This document shows positions 28,790 through 42,100 of a stretch of DNA of 64,000 bases, in pieces. Under the pieces are notes generated by a model. That model was not told the origin of the DNA. It saw nothing but the letters and a program-made list of their open reading frames with translations, and did not search any database. The stretch is from Amblyornis subalaris. Lineage: Eukaryota > Chordata > Aves > Passeriformes > Ptilonorhynchidae. The position numbers and the translations under genes are program-made. Each line of letters opens with the position of its first letter. Position 1 is the stretch's first letter. The stretch covers positions 3,647,210-3,711,209 of the forward strand of contig JACAXG010000053.1 in the NCBI GenBank assembly GCA_018881555.1, in the 5' to 3' direction.

Positions 28790-30140
28790 CTACAGAAAAG
28801 CCAAAATATTTTATTTGCAAAGTGCTGGCATCTTGATTTTAACAAAGCAATTAAACGCAGAAGTTAATGTGCTTGGAGACAGACAGAATTCCAGTAAGGA
28901 GCAAGACAATTAAAATCTTTTCCCAACCTCCAGTTTCTATCATTCTGTTTTGGTGAAGTAGTAGAAAATATTGCTAACCAAACAAAAATCTGTTCAGTTA
29001 GTTCCAAACAGCACTTGCAAATTTCTCTCTTATTTTTAATCATGAAATGTANCTTCATTTCAGTTCAACTGCTAATAGGAATCATGGGATAGTTTGAAAT
29101 ATGCCAATAAGAAGGCAAGACTGAAAAAAACCCGAAGAAATGAAAGGATGTTAAGAATAAATTAAAGGATATTAAATTACTCTTCAATTTCTTAATTTAA
29201 GAATACTGTTGTTCAAACTTCAGCTTTAATATAAATATGACAGAATAAAAAGCATTCTCACATGAGTTTCTGTTTGAAGCATCACAGCACTTCTTTCAAT
29301 TCAGTAAGTGATTTTAATTTACTGCTTCTAAAGTATGTCTTTTTCATTACAAAGTTGTTAGGTTTTAGCTTATACACTAGTTTTTATAAACCTTACTTCG
29401 ATAGTTATTGTTTATGGTTCTTTCAGTGTTTATTGGCACAGAAAAAGGAGAAAATTACATGCAAGAACTTAAAGAAAAATACGTTTTCCCAAAGAAAAGG
29501 CTTAGAACTTTCTAGTTATGGGAATCAACACAAAAAAGAAGGGCTGATCATACACTTCCCAGTTTCAAGGCTTAAAAGTAATTTTCATCAGATTTGCAAC
29601 AAATGTTTCTTTAAAAATTAACTCTAAACTTAACATCAGGAATTAATGATCAATAATTTGGAACCATATCATGATGAGTAATTATGTAAAGTGTTTTAAA
29701 AAAGAGCAATGAAACCCCTTTTTCGACATCATGTTTAGCTTCAACTTTCAGTTCTGGAACTTGATTCACTATAATTACTCTGGAAAACAGATTATTACAC
29801 ATCAAGTAATTTCTTTTCTCCCTTGAACTTCCCCTGTTTAATAGGGTTTAAGTAATTTCTGGAGCTCTCTTATAAGAATTTCCATGAGGAAGAGTTACTG
29901 AAATAATTAAAAAACCATCTTNTTGTAAAAATATATGACCTTACATTTAGGAATAGATTACATTCTCTGTATTAGACTATTTTACCAAATGTTTCAGATT
30001 ACTGTGTGCATGTCATGACCACATCATTTTCTATTCCACAGTTCATCATGTTACTACCAGAATTGACTCTACTTTTTCTTTTTCCTGAATGGCTAAGTAA
30101 TATTTATGAATAAAAGTCAGATACATCTAGGATTTGAATG

Positions 30141-30235
30141 CACAAGCCCCTGAGCAACCTGCCTTTGAGCAGGGGATTGGATTAGATGACCTCCAGTGGT
30201 CCTCTCCAATTTAAATTGTTGTATGCTTCTTTGAC
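30141..30235 (+). mobile_element. Short CR1 LINE 3' remnant
   Basis: The stretch 'ctttgagcaggggattggattagatgacctccagtggtcctctccaatttaaattgttgtatgcttct' follows the CR1 3'-end consensus (gcaggggg-ttggactagatgatctc-aaggtcccttccaacc-attctatgatt), with many substitutions. It is an old, heavily diverged tail in plus orientation. Confidence 0.8.
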
Positions 30236-31032
30236 TCTACACTTTACAAGAATTAAAAAAATATTCTGGATGATCCTCCATTTGTAATCACTTTTATAAG
30301 ACAGCCAAGTTGTCATCTACTTAACATGTACTACATGAGTTGTGACCACTGATCATTTTAATTGGTCTCATGAGATAGAAAGCCAAGTGACTTCTAGAAG
30401 TTTAAGTATATTAAGATGCAAATAAGAGTGACACAAAGATGAACTGCCTCATATACTAGCAAAGCAGCTTTGGGTTTTGCCACGACAGCCTGTAGCCTCC
30501 AGGCAATTATAATAAATGTCTGCATTAAAAGAAATGACAATACTATTTTGATCTTTTTTTGTTGTTGTTAAAGTAGATTTCTTGTTATTACCTGCTTTGG
30601 ATTCATACTTTACAACACAGGTTTTTTAAATGCCCACTTATAGCTGAAAACCACAGGCTTTCAGAATCAAAGTAGGAATGGAAAGTTTCATAAATAACCT
30701 TGCAAACAGGGATTTCTGTTTTCTGAGTCATTTTTGAAAGACTTAGTACTTCCTNAGGAAAAAAAAAATTAGCCCAACATAACATGCTGATGGCCAAAGA
30801 ATGATATGTATTCAACATGAATGCAATGCTTTTTTTATGCATTACAAACTTTTACTGAACATAAACTAATAGATAACACAGTTATAAATANGCTGTGATT
30901 TAGTTTTGCTGTTTTAAAAAAAAGTATTTAGGAATTTAAAATTACTTAAGATTTGACAGTATTTATTTTCTGATCATATAGAGAAGTGATGTCACTTGAT
31001 GCTAAACATTTTAGTTCACAACCTATATAGAA

Positions 31033-31797
31033 AGTCTTGGGTCCTCCACCCAGGTCACAACAACTCCAAGCAATGCCCCAGGCTTGGGCAAGAATGGCTG
31101 GAAAGCTCCCTGAAGAAAAAAGGGCCTGGGGATGTTGGTAAAAAATAGGCTGAACATGAGCTGGCAGCGTGCCCAGGTGGTCAAGAAGACCAATGGCAGC
31201 TGAACTGTATCAGCAATGGTGTAGCCAGCAGGACCAGGGCAGTGATTGTCCCTATTCTGGGCACTGGTGAGGCCACACCTCAAATCCTGTGTCCATTTCT
31301 GGGCCCCTCAATGCAGAAAGGACACTGAGGTGCTGGAGCAAGTCCAGAGAAGCGGAACAGAGCTGGGGAAGGGTCTGGAGCAAAAGTTCTGTGAGGAACA
31401 GCTGAGGGAGCTGGGGGTGTTTAGTCTGGAGAAAAGGAGGCNCAGGGGAGACCTTATCACTCTCTACAACTGCCTGAGGAGAGGTTGTAGCCAGTGGGGG
31501 TTGATCTCTTCTTCCAAGTAACAAGTGATGCAACAAGAGGAAATGGCCTCAAGTTGTGCAAAGGGAGGTTTAGATTGGATATTGGGAAAAACTTCTTGAG
31601 GGAAAGGGTGCCCAGGCATTGGAAAAAGGTGCCCAGAGATGTGGTGGAATCATCATACATGGAAATGTTCAAAAAACACACAGGCGTGGCACTTAGGGAC
31701 ATGGGTTAGTGGTAACATGGAGGTGCTGGGTTAGTGGTTGGACTCGATGTTCTTAGAGGTCTTTTCCAACTTNAATAATTCTGTGATTCCAATGAAA
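31033..31797 (+). mobile_element. CR1 LINE fragment, about 765 bp
   Basis: Recognisable CR1 blocks occur in order on the plus strand: 'ggcctggggatgttggt', 'ggctgaacatgagctggcagcgtgcccaggtgg', 'tctgggcccctcaatgcagaaaggacactgaggtgctgg', 'ctggagaaaaggaggc-caggggagacc', and the 3' end 'ggactcgatgttcttagaggtcttttccaacttnaataattctgtgattcc'. The 5' side is truncated. All open frames on both strands between 31.0 and 31.7 kb fall inside it and are not cellular genes. The reading frame of the CR1 is degraded. Confidence 0.95.
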
Positions 31798-32877
31798 ACA
31801 ACAGCCCAATAAAAGGGAGATTTATCTCAGAGTGCCAGTGAATTACACAACAGCTTTAAATAACACAACAAACATCTACATTAATATACATAGTTTTAAT
31901 GCTAATGAGACTCATTAAAACCATCATTTCAGGCAACAGTTGATTACATGATAATATTCTGTTTCATTCCTTAAGGTATTAAAGTGGAAATTAAAGAGAT
32001 GAAAGCTCTAATTAATACCACATCATTGGCATTTGTCTACAAGTAAAAAGTCCTTAAGCAATATAAATTAATGACAGTACAAACATCTATTTCTATGGTT
32101 TTCCAGAAATTGTTNCTGTACCTTAATATATTTAGTGTAGAGAGGTGTCATATTCACCTNTTCACTCAGAAAAACATAAGCTGAGAGAACAAGCTGGTAT
32201 AAAATTGTCCCAAGCCTACCCATTGAGCTGTAGTTTCAAGGTCATAGATTTAAAAAGCTGTTCACAATTTCCTGTTTCACAGTTCGGGGATTATATCACA
32301 TCTTAAAAATATAGATGGTCAAATACATAAGCATTTACTAACCCCAAGATAAGCAAGAACAGCCTCCCCCATGAATGTCAGTCATCTTTTAATGCAAGTT
32401 TACTTCTCATGAGCAAGGGGAAAACTTACTGCTATTCACACTACTCTATATTCTGGTTTTGATTAAGAAATAAAATTCAAGTCTGAGAGAAACAGAAAAC
32501 ATCTACTCCAATATTTTGCACCCTGTAAACTCTCCAGAAGGGTGTTCTGGGTATGCAAGAAGTCTACCCTTGAGTCAGTCCTTTGTTTGACTTATCTTCA
32601 GTTCTCAAACTCAGGATTAATTGGGACACTGAAGGGCATAGGCCTTAAGATTTCCAACTGCCCCCAGCTCCTTTTATCCAGAATAAGAACAAAATAATAA
32701 ATCTAGATTTGCTTTGTAAGTGGGGAAAGAAGATTTTATTTTTAATATGTGATTTTATCTTTTTTTAAGATGTAGCAAAGTACTGCTGGAAATTCCTGTG
32801 ATCAAGCAGGTGAGAACATAAATGACTATTTAATTATCTTACACTTATTGTTCAAGCTCTTTTCAAGCATTACCTAC

Positions 32878-32972
32878 CTATTTTCTGTTGTGGTGGTGCT
32901 TCAGCCAAGCCATGAACCGGATAGATCCAGACTATTCCCTGAACTTCCCCATTCTCTGCTACAGTAACATTT
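32878..32972 (-). CDS. CFAP47: CFAP47 exon (95 nt)
   Basis: The acceptor is TTTTTCTAG|AA on the minus strand. Two overlapping donors exist in AATAGGTAGGTAATG. Only the first (AAATAG|GTAGGT, exon end at 32878) leaves the 1-nt phase needed by the next exon. The second would break the frame. The frame is 1 nt + 31 codons + 1 nt, with NVTVAENGEVQGIVWIYPVH followed by GLAEAPPQQKI. The GIVWIYPVxG segment is typical of a strand between two Ig-like modules. The exon lies 635 bp after the 33.7-kb exon, the shortest intron of the chain. Use of the tandem GTAG donors could be checked in cDNA. Confidence 0.85.
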
Positions 32973-33607
32973 CTAGAAAAATAAGAGTATCATTAAGATA
33001 TACTGCTGAGAATTCTGTTTTCAAAGTAATTTAGACTTCAGGGTTGTTGGAAAGGTTAGAATCTATTTTACTGTATGCTGTAATGCTTACCATATCTTAA
33101 AAAAATGTGAAATAAAATCCAACTAAATATACAAGCTATAAATTTTATCAGCTATAACTTACATTCTCTTAGTGTATTCAAATATTATAGATATGAGAAC
33201 ATTTGGCCTGATCTGCATTCTGTTAGGTTATGTTTACACTGAAATAAAGTTTATGTAGTTTACCAATTATACAAAAATACCTGGATGAGAATTATTATTA
33301 TCCCAAATATATTGAAAAACCANTGGTCCCTAAGAGCTTTCATTTGCTCAATACCCATAACCGCACTGGCAGGTAGTACTTTACATTTTCTTTATTTAAA
33401 GTGAGAAGAGCTAGGTATTAAAACAGAGATCTTACCTTGAATCTNCATACTTTGCAGGGTACATTAAAGCTTTTGATGGCTACTCATTGCCCTCAAAATC
33501 AGACACTTGACTGCCCTTGGGANCTACCCATGAATAGCCGATGGGATAAATGATGATAGGATGGAGCATCCTCAACTACTTTTTCCTTTCCCATTAGAAT
33601 AAATTAC
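32973..33607 (-). other. CFAP47 intron, 635 bp
   Basis: This is the short intron between the 33.7-kb and 32.9-kb exons. Both splice sites are consensus. Nothing else is seen in it. Confidence 0.8.
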
Positions 33608-33767
33608 CTGTTTAAGTCTTCATTTGATTCAGCAGTAACCTTATAAGGCCAGTTTTCACCATCTTCCTTCATTACATGAATTGTCACCTCAGCTTTATAA
33701 ACTTTCATTTCATCTGGCATGAATAACACGGGGATGTCCACTTTTTCTTTAGGAGCTAATTGGATTC
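33608..33767 (-). CDS. CFAP47: CFAP47 exon (160 nt), ASH/MSP-like module
   Basis: The acceptor is TTTCATCTTACAG|GA and the donor AAACAG|GTAATT on the minus strand. The frame is 2 nt + 52 codons + 2 nt. It begins IQLAPKEKVDIPVLFMPDEM and continues with a second strand pair, KAEVTIHVM, then ENWPYKVTAE. The pattern 'LAPKEKVDIPVLFMP' resembles the ASH/MSP-type immunoglobulin folds of ciliary proteins, where a strand of alternating hydrophobics follows a Pro-Lys-Glu turn. The last AG joins the first A of the exon at 32972 to give Arg. This is one of the clearest coding segments in the window. Confidence 0.85.
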
Positions 33768-36700
33768 CTGTAAGATGAAACAGATTGNTATGGTATTTTG
33801 GAAGTTTTCAAAACTATTTCTATCATTTTACTCATATATTTCCCTTTTTCTTTTTTAATCACTGTTTAGCTTTTTATCATAGTGTATGGTTTTTCCTGTG
33901 AAAAATTCCATTTTACCCTGCCTTTGCTACAAAAAGCCTCCCCCACAATTAACTGAATGNCCCACATTTAATATTCAGAGATCATGTGTAACACATGTGT
34001 GTCAATCTCACAATTTTCTAGGGCCTAAGGCTTGTTTTTTCAGCTGTGGGCTGCATCTGTGAGTAACACTGCATAAAAAAGATCAATCCAAAAACAACTG
34101 TTGACATTCAAGATAATAGTAATATATTTAAAAGAATCTACATTATTATTATTATACAAACCATGCCTTTTCTGTAGGATTTGTCATCTGATTAATTTCG
34201 CTGTATTAAAAAAAAAACCCTTATGTTATCTGTAATGAAGGAAGCCTCATATTTTGAATTTTTAAGGGCCTTTTCCCAATCACTTGCCAGTCTGCCAAGT
34301 ATCAATACATCCACCTCAGGATGTGTTCCAGCTATTTCAGAAATAAAGTTATTGAAAGATCACACAGAGTAGAACAACTAAATCAGTCTTTTCACTACAA
34401 AGCTCTTTGTTTGAAAAGAATTCTTGGAATTTGCAGGAAATGACACCTCAGTTTTAGGGTTTCAGCTTTATCTGCAGAAGATCCTCCCAGTCCAGTAACT
34501 ACTTCTACATTAAGCTTTTAATCAATTTTTGTGATAATATTTCACACTTGCTACAATGCACACAAGCTAATACAGGTCTACGGATGGCATTCCCTGAGAA
34601 TGCCTGGATCTGCTGGAGTTACCCTGCCTGGGACACACAGCAGCCTCCTAGGAATTGCTTCTTCTGATAACCACAGCTGGCTCCATGCTCAAAAACTGTC
34701 AGCAGGGAAACTTTACCTNGTGCTCCGAATGGTCACCTTCCTACAGCCGAAATGCCTTCAGGGTGAAGACTTCAATGCCGAGAGGTGTAGCAGAGTGAAA
34801 ATTGTAATGCAGTCTTGGGAAGGACAACATGGAAAAAAAGGTGGATGCACGGAAGTTTGGAAATGAAGGTGGAAGTGAAGGGAGACTGAGTAAAATGATG
34901 TCAGACAGGAATACAGGAATGGCCAGAAAGAAAAAAGTTCAAATAAGTCACATTGGGGAAGGAGAGAAGGGTTTGAAAAACAGCTCTCTAAAACACAGAA
35001 CAAGAGTCAGGACTCCTCATCTGCACCAATCCTCTACTAGCATTTAATTATAAAGTCTACTTGTGTTAAGCTTTTAGCTAGAAACACTCCTAAACTAAAA
35101 TAAACTAACCAAATTAAGATTGGAAAACCAGTCTTAAATCAGGAAGGTTGGGAATACTTAAAACCAAACAACTCTGCAGGATTTCCACCTCTCCCAGTCA
35201 AAAAGGCCTCAGGACATCAAATATAGACCACTGTCTCACATTATTATGAGTGCTACAAACAGCAGGAAAATCTTACCTAAACATCTGGATTTCTGCATGT
35301 AAGAAGTTTATCATATAGTAATTATGAAAATTAACCAACTGCTTTGCACTTGTAATTGTTTAACTCTTTTGTGTTTGTAGAAGTTCATCATGGCAAGAGC
35401 AATTTGCCTTTGAAATAATTACTTGGAAAGTCTTGTATCATGAAATAGCTTGAAAATATCCTCATTAAAAATCCATTAAAATGTTAATATCTAGATGAAA
35501 AAATAAAATATATTTCTTCTTTTTTCTTTTTCATTTTGATAAAGATTTAAGATTTCTCTTCAGATCTTTGATGCACTATCCATCAAGCCCATACTCAAAC
35601 TTAAAAGATATACCATATATACATGTATTGTTGGCAATCACGTCATCAAAGTGAAAACTTTTTTAAATTAGCAACTAATTTTTTATCCAGTACCTGAAAT
35701 AACTAAGCTGATTGCAGACATTGTTGCAATGCTCCTGAAGACATCTGAACTAGGATCCATCCAGCTGGATCAGAAGCCAGCTACAGCAGTGACACACTAT
35801 TCTCCCCCAGTGAGAGGAGGCAGCTCTCTGCTGGGATTTGCCCACTTTGGGCTTACTCTGCTCTAGTTAAGACAGAGGCCTGTAATATCTTCAAAATAGA
35901 AGAGTACACCCCAGGATATATTTGCAATTAGACTGCCTTGAATCCACATACATGTACACCAAAACAGAGTAATCAACAACAGCTAGTAATCAACACTGTA
36001 ACAGCATTACAGCACATCCTTAAGTTTCATTTGCAAANCTTTTGACAGATGACAAACAGAACAGACTGTAAACTTATACCTAGGTACAGGCATTACATAT
36101 ATTGTTTGAACTGTAGTTTAATTATGTCTGTTATATGACATAGTGCCTTGGATTTTTAAAATAAATTTTAATACAGAATCCATATGATAGCATTCTGGGT
36201 CATTCCAGAAGAAAATTTGTTATTAAAGATCATAAAAAGACAAATTTTGTAATATTGCTGTTGAAACAGATTGTATTCACATTTTTAATAAAAAATCTTC
36301 TTAGTAGAAGCTGTTCATAATGATGGTGATTTTTATATCACTGGGTTTGCCTGCGGCTGTCAACCAACCAACTGATCATTAACTGCTAATGCAGATTTAT
36401 TCTTTATGATTNTAGCTAGCTAATAAGATATATAAAATAGGCCTAACTGCAAAAATCACTTGCTTTTATTTTTTCATTCCCATTTAGAGAATGTGGCTAG
36501 CAACTGCTGCCACAACAGGAAACAGCTCTGTGTACAACTTGAATACAAATCCCTGTTACCAAGCAAGTTGCTCCTATTTGCCTGGGGACCTCAAGTACTC
36601 TGCTAAGGATACCAAAAACTAATATCAGTGGCTGAACCCTTATCTTCATGTAAGCTCAGCTGACCCTTTAAAAGACTGAAGGCATCTGGTTCAAACCAAG

Positions 36701-38160
36701 CTCTGCAATTTGAGTCAACTGCCTTACAAAGCGTGTGGAGATCTGCGTCNTCTCTCATTTCATTTTTAGGAAACCTTTTGTTAAGCCTTGCCTCAAGCTT
36801 CTCCAGTGGCTGGTGGAGAACACTGATTCTGTAAAAGATTCCTTGAGCATCGAGCCTAGAACTCAGAACTGAATCAGATAATAAATCAAAATGAGTGTAT
36901 TTCAAATTCCTGGCTTCACTTCTTTGGGGCACTCTACTGTCATTGAGTTCTGTGTAATTTCTGTGTCAGTCCCAGACAGCACAGCACTGTGAGAGTTAAA
37001 ATTAAAGTAAAGAAGCAGTGGATCCCCACAGCTGGGATGTTATTTGGAACNAATACAGGTGGGTAAAGATACATTTGCTGCCTCTACAGTAGCTTAGGAA
37101 AATGTTAAGAGCAAGCATACCAGGCAGAGCCACGGTGATAAAACTGTGATGGCAATGAACAAAATATTCTGCAATATCTTTGCAAATAATCATCACCCTT
37201 TTAAAGAACTTTATCCTAAAGCCATGTATTTTTCATATTAGTAAGGTACTTTGATGGTAGATTTTCTAGATGTTGAGGGGACTATCTCCTTAATGCATTG
37301 CTCTTAATTCTGTAGCATCTGAGTGCTTCCAATTGATTTTACTCAGAAGAAGAGCACTCAGTTCAGTCTTCCTTCATGAAAAAGAGATGTGGCAGAGCTC
37401 ACAATCTCTCACTGAAGTCTCATGGAGAATCATTTAGAAGGGGGCACCTTTATTCATTTGTTTTCTTGATAGTTTCTCCACTAAAATTACTATAGCATCA
37501 TCTCAACTAAACCCACAGACAGCTCTGCTAAAATTGGCACTGGCCATGTAAATGTCAACCCAGTATAATTAGGTCTGTTTTCTCCTATTATCCTCAGAAT
37601 CTGGAAAGGGCAACCTACAAAATATTCACAGAGAGCAGCTGCTTCTGGGGAATTATNGCTAATTCCTTCTCAAGGAACTCATCCAGAAAAGGAGAACTGG
37701 TATCAGATAGTAAAGAGTGAGATACTGCCAGCACACAAGTAAGTATCTGAAATGCACAAAAAAGTCAGGTCTAGGTATTCTTCATTTATTTTCATCTGCT
37801 AGGAGATAAAATCCTGGGTCACATACGAAAACTAAGACCTTTTATAGCAGCTCTTCCAAAAGTGTTTCACTGCTAAACCCCAAGAGTTTAATAAAAAACA
37901 GACAACATTTCTGTGACTCTTATTAAGGGAGGGTTCATTTTTGTTTGCATCTTTTTCTTTTTTTTAGTGCTTCCAATGAGGCTGCTTGAATTTTTTATTC
38001 CCTTTCATTAAAACATGATCACAGTCCTTGTTATGGGTTCTAATCAAAAACCTGAGGAAGTAGCAGCCTGTGTTAGTTTTGCTACATCAGTATTATACTT
38101 ATTCAGTCTCAATGGGCAAATATGAATAAAATTTTCTGAATTGACAGGCATCGTACAACA

Positions 38161-38312
38161 GCCAACAGCCTCCCATGGAGATATTCAAAACTTGACTGGA
38201 TGTGGTCCCAGACAACCTGCTTTAGGTGACCCTGCTTGAACCAGGGAGGAGTTGGATGCACAAGATCATCTCAAGAGGTTTATTATCACTGAAGCAGTTC
38301 TGTGCTTCTGCA
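38161..38312 (+). mobile_element. CR1 LINE 3' remnant
   Basis: 'cctcccatggagatattcaaaacttgactggatgtggtcc' followed by 'gacaacctgctttaggtgaccctgcttgaaccagggaggagttggatgcacaagatcatctcaagagg' follows the CR1 3'-terminal sequence in plus orientation. It is diverged and ends near 'ctgtgcttctgc'. Confidence 0.88.
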
Positions 38313-38860
38313 GTTCTGGTCATGATAGATCACTAGGCTTTGTCTTGTTTCTGTTTTTAAGAATTCATATAAAATACATCCTTGTTTGTAAAACCAGACA
38401 CAGATACTTATCTCAGTGAATCACAGGTGCTATGAAAAACAGTGCCTCTCCTACAAAGGGAAAGGAAGAAGGCAGAACAAGAGAACACAATGACATAACA
38501 ATTAAATTTTGGGTGCAGTTAAATGCAAAGAAGCAGAATACTCCTGTTTGCATCTTCCCTGGGACAAATAAAATGGAACATAATGCAATTCAAGTTATTT
38601 CAAGTTCTATACAAAAAGTAAGAACTAATGAAATAACCATGCAAAATGCTAAAGATTAAATTAATCTCACTCTACCTTGTAATGTTTACATCACCATTTT
38701 CCTTCCTTCAGCAAAGTCCACTTAGGTAGGTGGAATGCAAGATATGTTCTTTTCACAGATGGCCCACAATGATTGCATTTCTGGGGGACTCTGCTTCATG
38801 AATTACAAATTCTTACACTGAAAGTTAGAATTGTGTTTTCCCTTGCCTCTGGCAGCTTCA

Positions 38861-39190
38861 CAAAATGACAGAATACTTGAAGCTGGAAGGGCCCTCTGAC
38901 AGGCATATGGTCCAACACCCCTTTCCAAGCAGAGTCACCTACTTGGACCACGGCCGAGAAGGCTTTTGGATATCTCCAAGGATGGAGACTCCATAATTTT
39001 TCTGGGCAACCTGCTCCAGTGCTTGGTCANCTCGACAGTGAAAAAAAGCATTCCCTTTGCTCAGATGAAAATTCCTGTGTTGCCTGGCACTGGGCACCAC
39101 TGAAAAGAGCCTTTCTCCACCCTTTTTGCACCCTCCCTTCTGGTACTTACACAGAATAAGATCTCCCTGAGGTGATCTTCTGAGATCAAT
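38861..39190 (-). mobile_element. CR1 LINE fragment
   Basis: On the plus strand it begins 'cacaaaatgacagaatacttgaagctggaagggccctctgacaggc', the reverse complement of a CR1 3' end. It continues 'ggtccaacacccctttccaagcagagtcacc', 'ggagactccataatttttctgggcaacctgctccagtgct' and 'cactgggcaccactgaaaagagcctt'. It is therefore minus-oriented and truncated at about 39.19 kb. It lies roughly 0.55 kb from the plus-oriented CR1 tail at 38.16 kb, giving two CR1 3' ends facing each other. Confidence 0.93.
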
Positions 39191-42100
39191 TCTGAGCTGA
39201 ATTACTTAGTTGTAAAAGTTAGGTCATGAATATGCAGCTCAGATGCTAATAAACAATTTCACAAATGGCTGATTAAAACTTTATAAGTTGCTTNAAGAAA
39301 GAAATGGCACAAATAAAGGCTTCACAACATCACTACCATAAGCACACAATAAAACGCATTAGATAGAGCATGTCTACAAGATTTGTTCACCCTTTTATGG
39401 ATCTTGTGTTAATACAATTTTGCATACTTCTGGCAGAGACTTTCTGGATTATTTAATTAAGAGATTTCATTTAGAAGAATTTCTTTCTGGTACAAAATAA
39501 CAAATACAAGTTAAACATTTGATATTTAGATTAAAATAAATGGATTGAGAACAGGGCTCAGTAATTAAATATGTTGTTTCATTTAATGCAATTTATTTTG
39601 TTTTTAAATGAAGCATGTCTAAAAGGCCAAGTANAAAGTTTTCTTTCCATTTATAAAATTATCCTTCTCTAACTAATAGCTTACAGTGCAGTTTCTGTAA
39701 AAATCAACACAGTTATTTTGACAGAAACACCTGTTATTTATTTNTTTATTTATTNTTGAAATGCAGCAACAATTATGCTTACAATGGTTAAGGCCACTGA
39801 GGAAAAAAATGTTCCTAAGTACAATAAATCACTTCTCCAGTGATAAACAAAACAAGCAAAATTACACTTAAGATCTTTAACTCTGAGAAAACTTTAAAAA
39901 ATGCATGCAACAGAGGTCATGAAAATCACATTCTCTTATTAAGACTAAATAGAAAAGTATTTTAATTCCCAATATAAAATTGTCACTTAATATATTTCAT
40001 AACAATGTCTCCATCACTTCTCTATCACATCTGGTTATAAAATTTCATCNTGGACTGGAAGTTTCTCTTGATTTTTCCTCCCATATCTATTTTTTTCTTC
40101 CAATAATCTGATAGANGGTAGATCTGCCCCATCTTCCCCTTTGACCATGTCATACATTCAAAAATTATTTATCATCCTTATTTTCCTGATGAAAACTTCA
40201 AGTTGATTAAAATTTTGTGAGATCATCCAGGCATCCAAAATCTAAAGGTCTGCAACATAGTAATGTCCTAGATCCAGAGTCACTGAAAGCAGGAGGCAAA
40301 CTTCAAAATCAAAGGAGAAGATGCAAAACCTCTTCCAAATCATCACTGGAAAAGATGCACCAATACACCTGTTCTTTGAGTGATTCTATTTGTGACAGAT
40401 TAGACAACAGAAATGTAAAAACTAGAAAAAGTAAACTGTTAAGTCAATTTTCCCTTCTTTAACTAAATTTTCATTTTATTTTTGCACACTTTTCGATATA
40501 ATTCTGACATTCTCAAGAGAGAGTAATTGATATATAATTAACATATAAACTGACAGTTATATAGAAGAAAGACCAGAAATACAGCATGGTTGGAGAGTGC
40601 TGAGCTGAGTAGAGAGATAGATAATCATATTTTTTAGAAATNGGATCTTACATGTTCTCCTTTACTATGGTAACAGGAAAAGTACACCCCCTCAACCTCT
40701 CTGCCCTCTACCACAGTGAGTTAGTTGTGTTCTGTGTGTAACAAAACAGTCTACCAGCACAACCTGCCTAAAATCTCAACCAAGTAGAAAACAGCCACAC
40801 AAATATTTTTAAAATGCAAGAGCCACACAAGAAATGGCATATGCTTTTTAAACAAGCATGACTTTCAATTTAGTCCCCAGCCACCAAAAAACCTCACCAA
40901 AATTTGTCCTTTCTCTCTTAAAGAAAGTTCATGTTACCCTAAGTTAAAGTCCTAGTAAGTAAATTAAGACTATGACAGTTTTGCCATTTCTTAATCTTTT
41001 TCTAGATTGAAACATACACAAACNTGTCTTGAGTTCATGGCTGAAAGGAAACTGTAATTGCTTCAGTTCAGATGTAATTGAATTTTTGACATATGTCAAA
41101 TATCTGATTACTTTTGACAGATGTATTTTTACTTTCATTTTAAACTTCATGGATATATGTATCTCTTAGTCTGATCTCTGAAAGCCCAGTCAAGTTCTGA
41201 AGCTATGGCAGATTTTAATCAAAATCTGCAAAGTGTTGTGAACTCACTAATGACACCAGTGTTGTTACATCCTTCTACTTCTTACATACAACCAAAAATT
41301 GTACTGCTTGCTAAAACTATCCAGAAGATGTATCACACTTCATACGGCAGACACTAACTGGAAACAGTGTGACTGTGAGTCACACACANATATATAAATA
41401 ACTTGAGTTATGCATTTTCATAATCTTGGTAAGTACACTCTTCTTCATTCGAGGTTTACAGGTTTCTGTAGTAAGGCAGAATTGATCTCCACACTTTTTT
41501 TTTTTTTGGTTTCTTAGTATTCAAGGCAATAAATCAATTTGGTAAGAGGAATCTCTCTTTAAAAGTAGCACTTGCCCATTAATTTNACTTGTGTCATAAA
41601 ACATTAGTTCTGTGAATGACAGAATCCACAATGTGCTACATGTATTTCATAGCTATGAATGGCAGTATTATTGCAACTGGACTAACAATAAGCTTTTCTT
41701 AGCCTATCAAATTAGACAATTTTTTTTTTGCTCCACTTATGTATCCTTTTGACCACTCTTTCCTGTGTGCAACACGCTAAACCCCAACATTTGGCAATGC
41801 CAGCCTCAATGTTAAACCAGGAAACTTGTCAGCAGATGATCTCTAGATTCCAAAACTCTGAAGAAATCAGTTACACTTATTATTCCACCTGAAAATAAAT
41901 CAGACTTAAATGAGAATATATGGTCAAGCTCCTACCTACAAAGCAGAAGAGCAAATAAAATACAAAAGAAAATTCTGTATTACCTGCATTTCATTAAAAA
42001 CCCTTAATCAGACCACCAGTTTTTAGAGCTGCAGGTTCAGTCTTTATGTTAACTATTCTAAAAGTTGTTCCCTTAAATGACACTTTTCTCCTGCTCAGAG

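Larger units (their letters stand above)
28790..32877 (-). other. CFAP47 intron, about 4.1 kb
   Basis: This is the intron between the 32.9-kb and 28.7-kb exons. It holds two CR1 pieces (30.14-30.24 kb and 31.03-31.80 kb), both in plus orientation. I see nothing else. Confidence 0.7.

Noticed and set aside
31246..31536. Open frames of 91-94 codons on both strands
   Set aside because: They lie entirely inside the CR1 fragment at 31.03-31.80 kb.
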